A stretch of 64,000 nt of DNA, taken from NCBI RefSeq assembly GCF_052056485.1, contig NZ_CP183948.1:3348001-3412000 (forward strand), read 5' to 3'. Below the pieces are notes generated by a model that did not search any database, was not told the DNA's origin, and saw only the letters and a program-made list of their open reading frames with translations. Shown piece by piece: positions 34,413 through 42,989 of the stretch (positions within the stretch are counted from its first letter, which is position 1; each line of letters starts with the position of its first letter). The stretch comes from Paenibacillus_AQ nitricinens. Its GTDB lineage: Bacteria > Bacillota > Bacilli > Paenibacillales > Paenibacillaceae. The position numbers and the translations under genes are program-made.

Positions 34413-35594
34413 ATGACTAGTAAAGCTAAAGAGCGGAGTGCGGAAGCGCTTGGAGAAGGATTAATCGGGATACGCCGTCATCTGCACCGGCACCCGGAAC
34501 TGTCCAACGAAGAATATGAGACAACAAAATATATTATTTCCCTGCTGGAGCGGACAGGAGTCAGGATCATAGATTACGGTCTGTCTACCGGAGTGATCGC
34601 AGAAATTGGGGGCAAGCAGCCCGGTCCGGTCATCGCGCTGCGCGCAGATATCGATGCCTTGCCAATCCAGGAGGAAACCGGAGCAGCTTATGCTTCGTTG
34701 TATCCCGGCAAAATGCATGCCTGCGGACATGATTTTCATACAGCTGCCTTGATCGGTGCCGCCTATCAATTGAAGCATCGCGAGGATCAGTTACCAGGAA
34801 CGGTACGCCTGTTGTTTCAACCGGCCGAAGAGAAGGCGCAAGGGGCACAGCGGCTCATTGCTAGCGGGGCGCTAGAAGAAGTCCGGGCAGTAATCGGGCT
34901 GCATAACAAACCGGAACTGCCAGTCGGAACGATCGGTATTACGGCGGGCCCTCTAATGGCAGCGGCTGACGGGTTTGTGATTGAAGTGCAGGGTGGCAGT
35001 TCTCATGCTGCCGTTCCAGAAGCGGGGATAGACCCGATTGTAGCTGCTTCGCATATCGTGACCGCATTTCAATCCATTGTAAGTCGTAATGTCAGTCCCC
35101 TACAAAGTGCGGTGGTCAGTGTGACGCAGATTCACAGCGGAAATTCATGGAATATCATCCCCGAAAAAGCCGTGCTTGAGGGTACAATCCGTACCTTTGA
35201 TGAAACGGTGCGCAGCAAAGTACTTGACCGCTTTCGGGAAGTGGCGACTGGTGTGGCAGCTGCTCTTGGAGCAAAAGCCACTGTCCGCTGGATCGAAGGG
35301 CCGCCTCCGGTTATCAACGACGCCGCCTTAGCAGCGTTAGGAATAGAGTCGGCTGAAGCTCTTGGCTACCGGACGGTCAAACCAGAGCTTTCATTGGCCG
35401 GAGAGGATTTTGCCTTCTATCAGCGCGTTGTACCGGGATTGTTCGTCTTTATAGGTACTGAAGGAAACCAAGAATGGCATCATCCAGCCTTCAATCTGGA
35501 TGAACAGGCACTTCCTGTGGCAGCACATTTCCTTGCGGATGCGGCTGTACGTTCCCTTGAGTACTACAATTCCGGTGGAGGTGCAGAATTATAG
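34413..35594 (+). CDS. M20-family amidohydrolase, probable N-acyl-cysteine deacetylase
   Basis: The 393-residue metallo-amidohydrolase has the start LIGIRRHLHRHPELSNEEYET, metal motif HACGHDFHTAALIG, catalytic FQPAEEKAQGAQ, dimer-domain SSHAAVPEAGIDPI, and ligand-region SLAGEDFAFY. These enzymes remove acyl groups from N-acyl amino acids. In the related B. subtilis locus YtnL/SndB deacetylates N-acetyl-cysteine after dealkylation; this or the second M20 gene at 38655 would do so here. It ends inside the start region of the flavin oxidase gene (35588). Confidence 0.9.
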   Translation: MTSKAKERSAEALGEGLIGIRRHLHRHPELSNEEYETTKYIISLLERTGVRIIDYGLSTGVIAEIGGKQPGPVIALRADIDALPIQEETGAAYASLYPGKMHACGHDFHTAALIGAAYQLKHREDQLPGTVRLLFQPAEEKAQGAQRLIASGALEEVRAVIGLHNKPELPVGTIGITAGPLMAAADGFVIEVQGGSSHAAVPEAGIDPIVAASHIVTAFQSIVSRNVSPLQSAVVSVTQIHSGNSWNIIPEKAVLEGTIRTFDETVRSKVLDRFREVATGVAAALGAKATVRWIEGPPPVINDAALAALGIESAEALGYRTVKPELSLAGEDFAFYQRVVPGLFVFIGTEGNQEWHHPAFNLDEQALPVAAHFLADAAVRSLEYYNSGGGAEL

Positions 35595-36766
35595 CTGAAC
35601 ATAAAAGTTACGATGTAATTATCGTAGGCGCAGGCTCGATGGGCCTGAGTGCTGGTTACAATCTTGCGAGGCGTGGAGTGAAGACGCTGCTAGTTGATGC
35701 CTTCGATCCTCCACATACACAGGGCAGCCATCACGGGGAATCCCGGCTGATCCGGCATGCCTACAGTGGTGATCCCGCCTACATTGATTTAGCTTTGCGG
35801 GCAGATACACTATGGAAAGAAGCGGAACAGTTGAGCGGAACAGAACTGCTTGTCCGCTCAGGCGTATTGAATCTCGTAGATAGCACAGTGTATTCCTTCA
35901 ACGGTCGTCTCGAAGAAGCGAAGAAACGGAAGGTGCACGTACAGCATTTGGATGCCGAAGAGATCCGGCGGCGCTGGCCGGCACTGAACATACCGGAATC
36001 ATTCGCGGCAATGTATGAACCAGATGCCGGGTATTTGTACAGCGAACGCTGTATTTCCGCCTACCGTCAGCTTGCCCTTGGACATGGTGCGGAACTGTTG
36101 ACGAACTCTCCAGTAGTGAATGTCACCGCTCGCGAAGGCAGCGTTTCGGTTCATACGACAAATGGCGATTATCACGGAGCGGCAGCTATTCTCAGTGCAG
36201 GAGCTTGGTTTGGCAAATTTGCACCTTTTGTACATTTGCCGATTAAAGCAATCCGCAAAGTTGTGGGCTGGTTTGAGAGCTCCCCTGCTTTTACTGCTGG
36301 TAATTTCCCTGGCTTTACGTTAGGAGCAGAGGAGGGTGGCTATTACGGATTTCCCAGCATTGATGGAGCTGGGCTAAAGATAGGCCGCCACGATACAGGG
36401 CTGGAATGGAAGCCGGGTTCACCGCTTGCCCCGTTCGGCAGTGAAGCCAGCGATGAGGGTGACCTCCGCAAGGTACTGGAGTCTTACATGCCTGGTGCAG
36501 CTGGTCGATTGCTAAAAGGTTCTGCATGTAAATATGAGCATACGCCTGATGAAGATTTCATTATAGACTGCCATCCGCTTCATTCCAATGTGCTGATAGC
36601 TGGAGGGTTTTCGGGGCATGGTTTTAAGTTTTCTAGTGTTGTGGGTGAAATACTGGCTGACTTAGCGATCGGCGGAGCTACAACGCATAACATCCTGCCT
36701 TTTTCGTTATCTCGTTTCGCACCACCGGATCATTCGCGAACAAGTCTTATATTGGAGGGAATTTAA
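35588..36766 (+). CDS. N-methyl-amino-acid oxidase (SolA/MSOX-type) flavoenzyme with unusual start codon
   Basis: The dinucleotide-binding start DVIIVGAGSMGLSAGYNL requires translation from before the first in-frame ATG (35639). Between the previous in-frame stop at 35558 and that ATG there is no ATG, GTG, TTG or CTG. The ribosome site GGTGGAGGTG (35575-35584) points to ATT (35588) or ATA (35591). Other motifs are QGSHHGESRLIRHAYSGDPAY and the C-terminal SACKYEHTPDEDFIID, whose Cys is the covalent FAD attachment site in SolA/MSOX, and AGGFSGHGFKFSSVVGE. These enzymes oxidise secondary N-methyl amines to formaldehyde and amine. It overlaps the preceding deacylase gene by seven bases. Substrate unknown; a S-alkyl- or N-methyl-cysteine relative is an inference. 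Confidence 0.85.
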   Translation: MIAEHKSYDVIIVGAGSMGLSAGYNLARRGVKTLLVDAFDPPHTQGSHHGESRLIRHAYSGDPAYIDLALRADTLWKEAEQLSGTELLVRSGVLNLVDSTVYSFNGRLEEAKKRKVHVQHLDAEEIRRRWPALNIPESFAAMYEPDAGYLYSERCISAYRQLALGHGAELLTNSPVVNVTAREGSVSVHTTNGDYHGAAAILSAGAWFGKFAPFVHLPIKAIRKVVGWFESSPAFTAGNFPGFTLGAEEGGYYGFPSIDGAGLKIGRHDTGLEWKPGSPLAPFGSEASDEGDLRKVLESYMPGAAGRLLKGSACKYEHTPDEDFIIDCHPLHSNVLIAGGFSGHGFKFSSVVGEILADLAIGGATTHNILPFSLSRFAPPDHSRTSLILEGI

Positions 36767-37245
36767 TGAGCAGAGTTCAAATCAGTGATTATCTAAAGAC
36801 GTATCATCAATTGGTAAAGTCGACCGCAGGGTTAACAGAGGAACAGCTGAAATGGAAGGCAGAACCCGCCAGTTGGAGTGTGACTGAGGTATTGACTCAT
36901 CTGGCTGATCACAGCATCGTAGTTTCGTTCCGCATTCGTGATATTTTAGCGGCTACGACTGCACAGCTTCCGGTCTTCAATCAGGATGCTTGGGTCAGCG
37001 GTCAGTACGCCAACAGCGGCAATGCTTCCGACAATTTGGAGCTGTTCCGCAGCCTTCTTTACTATAACAGCCTTTTGTTTGAACGGCTTAGCGAAGAAGA
37101 TTGGGAGAAAAGCGGAATTAATTTCAAGGGGGAGACTGTGAAAATTTCCGATATCGTGCGCGGCTTCACTGCACATGTGGAGAGACATCTTGGCCAGATC
37201 GAACGAATCAAACAGGGCGCAGCTAATGCATCGTTTGTGCAATGA
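36766..37245 (+). CDS. DinB-like four-helix-bundle protein
   Basis: The 159-residue protein shows the DinB/YfiT-type helical layout: ISDYLKTYHQLVKSTAGLTEEQLKWKAEPASWSVTEVLTHLADH with the first metal His in THLADH, and the later EDWEKSGINFKGETVKISDIVRGFTAHVERHLGQIERIKQ with VERHLGQI carrying the last His ligands. Three histidines at these positions usually bind a divalent metal. DinB relatives include thiol-dependent transferases such as bacillithiol S-transferases. In a thiol-salvage operon this is of interest, but the activity is unproven. Its ATG overlaps the last base of the oxidase stop (TAATG). Confidence 0.88.
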   Translation: MSRVQISDYLKTYHQLVKSTAGLTEEQLKWKAEPASWSVTEVLTHLADHSIVVSFRIRDILAATTAQLPVFNQDAWVSGQYANSGNASDNLELFRSLLYYNSLLFERLSEEDWEKSGINFKGETVKISDIVRGFTAHVERHLGQIERIKQGAANASFVQ

Positions 37246-37320
37246 TTGCTTCCGAAGTCAGTTTTTCATGAATTGAAATCTAAGAAGCGTATGCTCACAA
37301 AACTTTTAGGAGGAATGAAC

Positions 37321-38658
37321 ATGACCAAACCAAGACAACTGAAGCTGGGTGCACTGCTGCATGGGGTAGGAGGCAGCACGTCGATGTGGCGCCATCCAGA
37401 TGCCAAACCAGATGCCAGTGTAAACTTTGAATTATACAAAGAGTGGGTACAGAAGGCAGAAGAAGGCAAGTTGGATCTGATCTTCATCGCAGACGGTCTG
37501 TACATTAATGAAAAGTCCATTCCTCATTTCCTTAACCGGTTTGAGCCGCTGACCATTCTTAGCGCACTCGCAGCCGTCAGCACTAACATCGGTTTAGTTG
37601 GTACCCTGTCTACTTCGTACAGTGAACCATTTACCGTAGCGCGTCAATTCGGCTCACTGGATGTAATCAGCGGCGGCCGGGCCGGCTGGAATGTGGTGAC
37701 TTCACCTCTGGAAGGATCTGCGTCAAATTACAGCAAAAAAGAACATCCTGACCATGGCAAGCGCTACCGCATTGCTACCGAATATTTGCAGGTGGCGCGC
37801 GGATTATGGGATTCTTGGGAGGATGATGCGTTTGTACGCAACAAGGAGTCAGGTGTATTCTTTGATCCGCAAAAAATGCATACCCTGGACCATCAAGGAG
37901 AGTTCTTCTCTGTGAAGGGACCGCTGAATATTGCTCGTTCGAAACAGGGGCAGCCAGTCGTATTTCAGGCAGGATCCTCGGAAGTCGGTAAAAATTACGC
38001 CTCCAAGGAAGCAGATGCTATCTTCACTGGACACGAAACGCTAGAAGATGCCCAAGCATTCTACAACGATGTTAAGACACGGGTAGCTTCGTTTGACCGG
38101 AATCCGGAGGAGGTGCTGATCTTCCCTGGAATCGCTCCAATCATCGGTGACACACCGGAGGAGGCAGAGCGCAAATACCAGGAGATTGCTGGCCTTGTAA
38201 CGATTGAGAATGCACTGAACTACTTAGGCAGATTCTTCGAGCATCATGATTTCTCGCAATATCCGCTGGATGAGCCCTTTCCTGAGCTTGGCGAGCTCGG
38301 ACGCAATAGCTTTCAGAGCGGAACGGATAAAATCAAAAAGGATGCGAAGGAGAGAGGCTTGACACTTCGGCAGGTCGCCTTGCAATCAGCTACTCCACGC
38401 AGCAGCTTCATTGGAACACCGGAACAAGTAGCTGATCAGATTCAAACTTGGTTTGAGAGTGGTGGGGCAGATGGATTTATGATCGCGGCTGCCGTCCCTA
38501 ACGGACTGGAGGAATTCATCGATCGGGTAGTGCCGATTCTGCAGGAGCGGGGTTTGTTCCGCACTGAATACGAAAGTGGCACGCTACGTGGAAACCTCGG
38601 CATACCGTTGCCGGAGAACCGCTATTCCAAAACTTCTCAGCCAGCAGGGCAAATTTGA
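37321..38658 (+). CDS. NtaA/SnaA/DszA-type flavin monooxygenase (YtnJ/CmoJ-like)
   Basis: The frame opens at 37246, but AGGAGG ten bases upstream places the start at the ATG at 37321, giving 445 residues. It is of the NtaA subfamily: LKLGALLHGVGGSTSMWRHP, FIADGLYINEKSIPHFLNRFEPL, SPFTVARQFGSLD-like TVARQFGSLDVISGGRAGWNVVTSP, and the C-terminal SFIGTPEQVADQIQTWF, all hallmarks. In B. subtilis YtnJ/CmoJ dealkylates N-acetyl-S-alkyl-cysteine with FMNH2 and oxygen, releasing N-acetyl-cysteine. The order acetyltransferase, importer, monooxygenases and deacylases supports this. It ends in a four-base TTGA overlap with the second deacylase. Confidence 0.9.
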   Translation: MTKPRQLKLGALLHGVGGSTSMWRHPDAKPDASVNFELYKEWVQKAEEGKLDLIFIADGLYINEKSIPHFLNRFEPLTILSALAAVSTNIGLVGTLSTSYSEPFTVARQFGSLDVISGGRAGWNVVTSPLEGSASNYSKKEHPDHGKRYRIATEYLQVARGLWDSWEDDAFVRNKESGVFFDPQKMHTLDHQGEFFSVKGPLNIARSKQGQPVVFQAGSSEVGKNYASKEADAIFTGHETLEDAQAFYNDVKTRVASFDRNPEEVLIFPGIAPIIGDTPEEAERKYQEIAGLVTIENALNYLGRFFEHHDFSQYPLDEPFPELGELGRNSFQSGTDKIKKDAKERGLTLRQVALQSATPRSSFIGTPEQVADQIQTWFESGGADGFMIAAAVPNGLEEFIDRVVPILQERGLFRTEYESGTLRGNLGIPLPENRYSKTSQPAGQI

Positions 38659-39935
38659 CGGTGGATCCATTATTCGTAATCCACCAAAACTTAAATATTG
38701 CGGAGATGATGCATTACGCCGGTCAGCTGCAGGATGAAATGATTGAATACCGTCGTGATTTGCATGCTCATCCGGAGCTACTGTATGATGTCGTCCGCAC
38801 TTCTAATAAAGTAGCAGAATTGTTGGAGGAGTGGGGGATCACAGTACAGAAAAATGTCGGCAAACATTTCGGAATGGGGGTGATCGGCCTCCTGCAAGGC
38901 CTAGCAGGTAATGGAAATAGTGGCCCCACGCTTCTTCTAAGGGCAGATATGGATGCTCTGCCGATACAAGAGTGCAATGAGTTGCCTTACAAGTCAGTCA
39001 ATGACGGCATCATGCACGCCTGTGGCCATGATGCCCATACCGCTATGCTGTTGGGGGCTGCCCGAACCTTGGCAGCCTTCCGGGAACGATTGATTGGCAC
39101 CATTATTTTCGTCTTTCAACCAGCTGAGGAAGGCGCGGTCAAGAGTCCGCTTGATGGAAGATTACTCTCAGGCGGCCGCGATCTCATTGAGGATAACGTG
39201 CTGGAAGGTGTCGATTATGCCTACGCGCTGCATGTCATGCCAGAGCTTCCAGTCGGAACGCTTGGTATTCACCCTCATGATGCCATGGCAGCGTCCAGCC
39301 ATTTTAAGGTGGAATTTCAGGGGACATCCGGTCATCATAGTGCTCCGCACAGAGCTGTAGATGCGATCCAGATGGCGGCACAATTTATAGGAGAAATTAA
39401 CGGTTTAATGGCTAATCGAATCGATCCGCAGGAGGCGGCGGTGTTGGCCTTCGGAACGTTGCAGGCTGGTACTGCTGTTAATGTGATCGCTGAACACAGT
39501 GAACTGACAGGAACGTTCAGAGCATTTACCAAGACGACGGTAGCTGAAATTACAAATGGTTTACAGCGCCATGCTTCAGCTATAGCTGAGTCTTACGGAG
39601 GGAAATACAAGCTGGAGCTGCGTGAAGGAATTGCAGTAGTGAACAATGCGGAAGCGGTGCAGCAGGTGCTTCATGCAGCCCGTGCAGTTCTAGGAGAGGA
39701 TCAGGTAATACTTCTGGAGCAGCCAAGTCTGGCTGGTGAGGATTTTGGTTGGTATCTTAAAAAAGTCCCTGGTGCCTTCGCCTTTATCGGTTGCGGCAAT
39801 AAGGAGAAGGGGATTTATCATGCTATCCATCAGCCACAGTTTAATATCGATGAAGCGATGCTAGTTCCTGGTGCGAGAATACTGGTTAGACTCGCTATAC
39901 AGCATAATAGCTCGTCCAGCGTTAAGCAAAAGTAA
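38655..39935 (+). CDS. M20-family amidohydrolase (second deacylase)
   Basis: The 426-residue metallo-amidohydrolase shows MIEYRRDLHAHPELLYDV, the metal motif HACGHDAHTAMLLG, catalytic VFQPAEEGAV, GTSGHHSAPHRAVDAIQM, and SLAGEDFGWYLKKVPGAF. Its start is TTG, overlapping the previous stop (TTGA); a GTG at 38661 is the alternative. It is a different branch from the M20 gene at 34413, with an extra 15-residue loop after PAEEGAVKSP. Two deacylases in one operon may handle different N-acyl cysteines. Its stop codon lies inside the stem of the terminator at 39922. Confidence 0.9.
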   Translation: MTVDPLFVIHQNLNIAEMMHYAGQLQDEMIEYRRDLHAHPELLYDVVRTSNKVAELLEEWGITVQKNVGKHFGMGVIGLLQGLAGNGNSGPTLLLRADMDALPIQECNELPYKSVNDGIMHACGHDAHTAMLLGAARTLAAFRERLIGTIIFVFQPAEEGAVKSPLDGRLLSGGRDLIEDNVLEGVDYAYALHVMPELPVGTLGIHPHDAMAASSHFKVEFQGTSGHHSAPHRAVDAIQMAAQFIGEINGLMANRIDPQEAAVLAFGTLQAGTAVNVIAEHSELTGTFRAFTKTTVAEITNGLQRHASAIAESYGGKYKLELREGIAVVNNAEAVQQVLHAARAVLGEDQVILLEQPSLAGEDFGWYLKKVPGAFAFIGCGNKEKGIYHAIHQPQFNIDEAMLVPGARILVRLAIQHNSSSSVKQK

Positions 39936-39972
39936 AAGGTACCCAATTTGGGTACCTTTTACTTTTGCTTAA
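39922..39972. terminator. Bidirectional terminator, perfect 25-bp inverted repeat
   Basis: The left arm 39922-39946 and right arm 39948-39972 are exact reverse complements, with one central base. The inner part is AAAAGGTACCCAA and its mirror image. The arms flank the 3' ends of the deacylase gene (+) and the stalk-domain gene (-), and A/T tracts on both sides make it work in either direction. The stop codon of the deacylase is in the left arm. Confidence 0.9.
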
Positions 39973-39982
39973 GCTTGTCAGC

Positions 39983-41014
39983 TCACCAGAAATACGTTTC
40001 GAATGTGTAACCGTTTTTCCCAAAGAAAGTTATCTCTCCGCTTGTCACTTCCTCAGGAATATCAAAAAACATGCCTTGTTTCCCTGCGATATCATAGGTG
40101 TGAGTTACTCTCTTATCATGAACTTTATAACTTACCTCGAAATGACTGAATTGCTTCTTAAGACCTTGATCGAACATACCGACACTAACGAGCTGTCCGC
40201 TCCGCTTCACTTGGACGTCGTCTCCATCATCCCCCATGCCTAAATCCATACTCCAGTCCAAACTCCCGTTTTTTAAACGATCGACGTATTTCAACGTAAG
40301 CGATTCTACGCCATCTTCCTCTTCGATATGTAAGAGTACAGCCGTATATTTATCAATAATCCGAGAGTCCAGAACTGGAAGTCCGCTCAAAATAGCAAAT
40401 TGAGTTAACTCCTGCTCTGTTATTGCCTCTCCTGAGGGGTCATCCATCTCGATAGGTTTCATGCCTAGCCAATCTTGCCACGCCTCAGGAGATTCGAGTT
40501 CAGCACGAAAGTCATCATCCGTGGTAATGTTCGCTGTTCTAGTTGCTACATCCCAATCAACGGAGATCCCGATTCGTTCGGCAATGGCGCGCAATGGGAC
40601 CATAATATCACTGCCGGAGAGATAAGGTGTAGGACTCTTCCAATCGATCCAGACGTCAGAATCCTCTATATCTTCGTTGTAATCGCTAAACATATAATCA
40701 CTTTTATCCGGATAAATAGAAAGTGCTCCGTTAAAATGAGAAATAAAAACATGCGGATAAGGGTTATCTATAAACTTCGAAATATCGGCTTGTATGTCAG
40801 GATGCTCAAAAAGTTGGGTTGGAACGAACGTTGTTCCCTCTTTTAGCGTAGGCAACTCATCTTGAAAGAAAAAGTTTATGCCATTAATTGTGACAGAGGG
40901 TTGGACAGCATCGGATAACTTCGGTACAACAGATGCCGATGCGAAGATCGGAGTCGAATTGGAAGCCAATAAGAAAAGAATAAGTAATACGTTTATGAAG
41001 CGGCGGCTGTGCAT
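39983..41014 (-). CDS. Secreted stalk-domain (copper amine oxidase N-terminal-like) protein
   Basis: AAGGAGACTT upstream supports the ATG at 41014; the frame is open to 41056. The protein of about 343 residues has a signal peptide (RRFINVLLILFLLASNSTPIFASAS), then VTINGINFFFQDELPTLKEGTTFVPTQLFE and the repeat-type module SGSDIMVPLRAIAERIGISVDWDVATRTANI, the diagnostic stalk-domain sentence. No copper ligands or enzyme motif. The C-terminal 150 residues contain a strand-rich region with no family I know. It faces the cysteine operon and shares its bidirectional terminator. Probably a wall-associated structural protein. Confidence 0.82.
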   Translation of the reverse strand: MHSRRFINVLLILFLLASNSTPIFASASVVPKLSDAVQPSVTINGINFFFQDELPTLKEGTTFVPTQLFEHPDIQADISKFIDNPYPHVFISHFNGALSIYPDKSDYMFSDYNEDIEDSDVWIDWKSPTPYLSGSDIMVPLRAIAERIGISVDWDVATRTANITTDDDFRAELESPEAWQDWLGMKPIEMDDPSGEAITEQELTQFAILSGLPVLDSRIIDKYTAVLLHIEEEDGVESLTLKYVDRLKNGSLDWSMDLGMGDDGDDVQVKRSGQLVSVGMFDQGLKKQFSHFEVSYKVHDKRVTHTYDIAGKQGMFFDIPEEVTSGEITFFGKNGYTFETYFW

Positions 41015-41154
41015 GACTACAAGTCTCCTTTTTTTGTTTATCACTTTAATAATCAAATCAATATCCTAAATATACCATGTGGAGATTATTATAAGGGATT
41101 CTTAGCAGAAAGGCTTGATTCGAGTAGTTTTTTTTTCTTAACAGGATCATTAGT

Positions 41155-41192
41155 TTGACATTATGAGAGCACTTAACTATAATTATTATAGT
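41155..41192 (+). promoter_or_regulatory. Promoter with palindromic operator for the LLM/FMN-reductase pair
   Basis: TTGACA (41155-41160), 17-base spacer and TATAAT (41178-41183) form a consensus sigma-A promoter. ACTATAATTATTATAGT (41176-41192) is a perfect 17-base palindrome that contains the -10. A dimeric repressor bound here would block polymerase. No regulator gene is adjacent. Confidence 0.75.
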
Positions 41193-41262
41193 GACTAACT
41201 TAAATATATTTAATGGGCAAATCATAAATGAATTCTAACTTCTTAAAGAAAAGAGGATAATT

Positions 41263-42318
41263 ATGGAACAATATCGGATCAATGCAGACAACGGCTTAGA
41301 GTTTGGACTTTATACATTAGGTGATCATCTAGCGAACCCTGAAACTGGGAGCAGAATATCTGCCAAACAACGCATACGTGAAATTATTGACTTGGCTCAA
41401 TTAGCGGAGCAAGCAGGAATTGATTTTTTTAGTGTAGGAGAGAGTCATCAAGAGTATTTTGCTACTCAGGCCCATACCGTTGTGCTGTCAGCTATTGCAC
41501 AGGCTACTAAGAAAATGAAAATAGGTAGCTCATCTACGATTATAAGCACCTCTGATCCGGTTAGAGTGTACGAAGATTTCGCTACAATAGATTTGATCTC
41601 AAATGGTCGAGCTGAAATTATAGCTGGCCGTGCCTCTAGAGTAGGGCTATATGAATTATTGGGCTATGATCTTAATGATTATGAGGAGTTATTTGAAGAA
41701 AAATTCGACTTGTTATTAAAGATAAATGAAAACGAAGTTATGAATTGGAAGGGAGAATTTCGTAAACCTCTCAAAAATGCAAGAATCCTCCCCCGTCCTG
41801 AGGGAAACTTACCGATATGGAGAGCCGTAGGGGGAACTTCTGCCAGTGCGATCAAAGCAGGTATTGCAGGTGTTCCTATGTTTTTGGCCCATTTAGGGGG
41901 TCCCGCAGTCTTGTTTAAAAGATCCATTGATGCTTATCGTGAAGCTGCAAGCCAGAACGGATTCGATCCGTCGAAGCTGCCTGTAGCGACTGCTGGATTC
42001 TTTTACGCGGATGAAACGACACAGAAGGCCCAAAGAGCCTATTATCCATATATAAATGAAGGAATGAAATTAACAAATGGACGTGGTTTTCCTAAACAGG
42101 CGTTTGCTCAAGGAGCCGATCCGCGCGATGTTATGAATATTGGCAGCCCACAGGAAATCATTGAAAAAATTCTATATCAACATGAACTCTTCGGCCATCA
42201 ACGATATATCGCACAAATGGATTTTGGTGGCGTACCTTTTGAAAGTTTAATGAAAAACATAGATTTAATTGGTTCTGAGATTCTACCGGCTATTAAAAAA
42301 TATACGGCAAAAAAATAA
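41263..42318 (+). CDS. Luciferase-like flavin-dependent monooxygenase
   Basis: The 351-residue protein is a luciferase-family monooxygenase: LEFGLYTLGDHLANPETG, RIREIIDLAQLAEQAGIDFFSVGESHQEYFATQAHTVVLSAIAQATKKMKIGSSSTI, and DLISNGRAEIIAGRASRVGLYELLGYDL. It is followed 19 bases later by an NADPH-dependent FMN reductase gene, which can supply FMNH2, so the two form a two-component monooxygenase. It differs from the cysteine-operon enzymes in subfamily. The palindromic operator over its promoter suggests tight repression and induction by an unknown compound. Confidence 0.9.
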   Translation: MEQYRINADNGLEFGLYTLGDHLANPETGSRISAKQRIREIIDLAQLAEQAGIDFFSVGESHQEYFATQAHTVVLSAIAQATKKMKIGSSSTIISTSDPVRVYEDFATIDLISNGRAEIIAGRASRVGLYELLGYDLNDYEELFEEKFDLLLKINENEVMNWKGEFRKPLKNARILPRPEGNLPIWRAVGGTSASAIKAGIAGVPMFLAHLGGPAVLFKRSIDAYREAASQNGFDPSKLPVATAGFFYADETTQKAQRAYYPYINEGMKLTNGRGFPKQAFAQGADPRDVMNIGSPQEIIEKILYQHELFGHQRYIAQMDFGGVPFESLMKNIDLIGSEILPAIKKYTAKK

Positions 42319-42337
42319 ACTCTAGGAGGTCAGAAAT

Positions 42338-42904
42338 ATGAAAATCGTAGCGTTATCGGGGTCAAAGATAGGCTCAAAAACCAGAATCGCCATGAATTAC
42401 ACAATAAATTCGTTCTATAAAAAATACCAAGATGCAGAAGTTACACTTCTAGATCTGGCGGAGTATGATGTTCAGTTCAGTGATGGTCGCAATTTTCTGG
42501 AATACGAAGGGGATACCAAGTACGTCATTCAAACGATCATGGATGCAGATGTAATTGTAATCGGAACACCTATATTTCAAGCCTCCATCCCAGCAACACT
42601 AAAGAATATATTCGATTTAGCGCCTGAAAAAGCATTTCAGCACAAGGTTGTAAGTATGCTCGTCACGGCAGGATCTACACGACACTATCTGGTAGCTGAG
42701 CAGCAATTGAAACCGATATTGGCCTATATGAAAGCGCAAATTGTTCAAACGTATGTATTTATAGAAGAGAAGGATTTTTATCGAAAAGATATAGTAAATG
42801 ATGATGTGCTATTCCGTATAGACCGCTTAGTGGAAGATACCTATGTGCTCTCTGAGACTTATGCCAAAATTCGAGAGGCTGAAGAAGCTAAATATGGTTT
42901 CTAA
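42338..42904 (+). CDS. NAD(P)H-dependent FMN reductase
   Basis: The 188-residue flavodoxin-like reductase shows KIVALSGSKIGSKTRIAMNYTINSFYKKY (phosphate-binding SGS), ADVIVIGTPIFQASIPATLKNIFDLAPEKAF and the VSMLVTAGSTRHYLVAEQQLKPIL region, as in SsuE-type enzymes. It reduces FMN with NAD(P)H for the preceding luciferase-like monooxygenase. AGGAGGT precedes the ATG. The pair is ended by a clean terminator. Confidence 0.92.
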   Translation: MKIVALSGSKIGSKTRIAMNYTINSFYKKYQDAEVTLLDLAEYDVQFSDGRNFLEYEGDTKYVIQTIMDADVIVIGTPIFQASIPATLKNIFDLAPEKAFQHKVVSMLVTAGSTRHYLVAEQQLKPILAYMKAQIVQTYVFIEEKDFYRKDIVNDDVLFRIDRLVEDTYVLSETYAKIREAEEAKYGF

Positions 42905-42921
42905 GGAAGATTAAAATAAAG

Positions 42922-42957
42922 CCGATGATCTAAACCAAAAGATCATCGGTTTTTTGT
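42922..42957 (+). terminator. Intrinsic terminator after the LLM/FMN-reductase pair
   Basis: Perfect 9-bp stem CCGATGATC / GATCATCGG with a 10-base loop and T6 tail. Confidence 0.88.
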
Positions 42958-42989
42958 TTGCATAAGTAAGCTAACGGACGATGTATCAT

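Noticed and set aside
35639..36766. ATG at 35639 as the start of the flavin oxidase
   Set aside because: It would remove the strand and GAG part of the dinucleotide-binding motif that homologous enzymes need.
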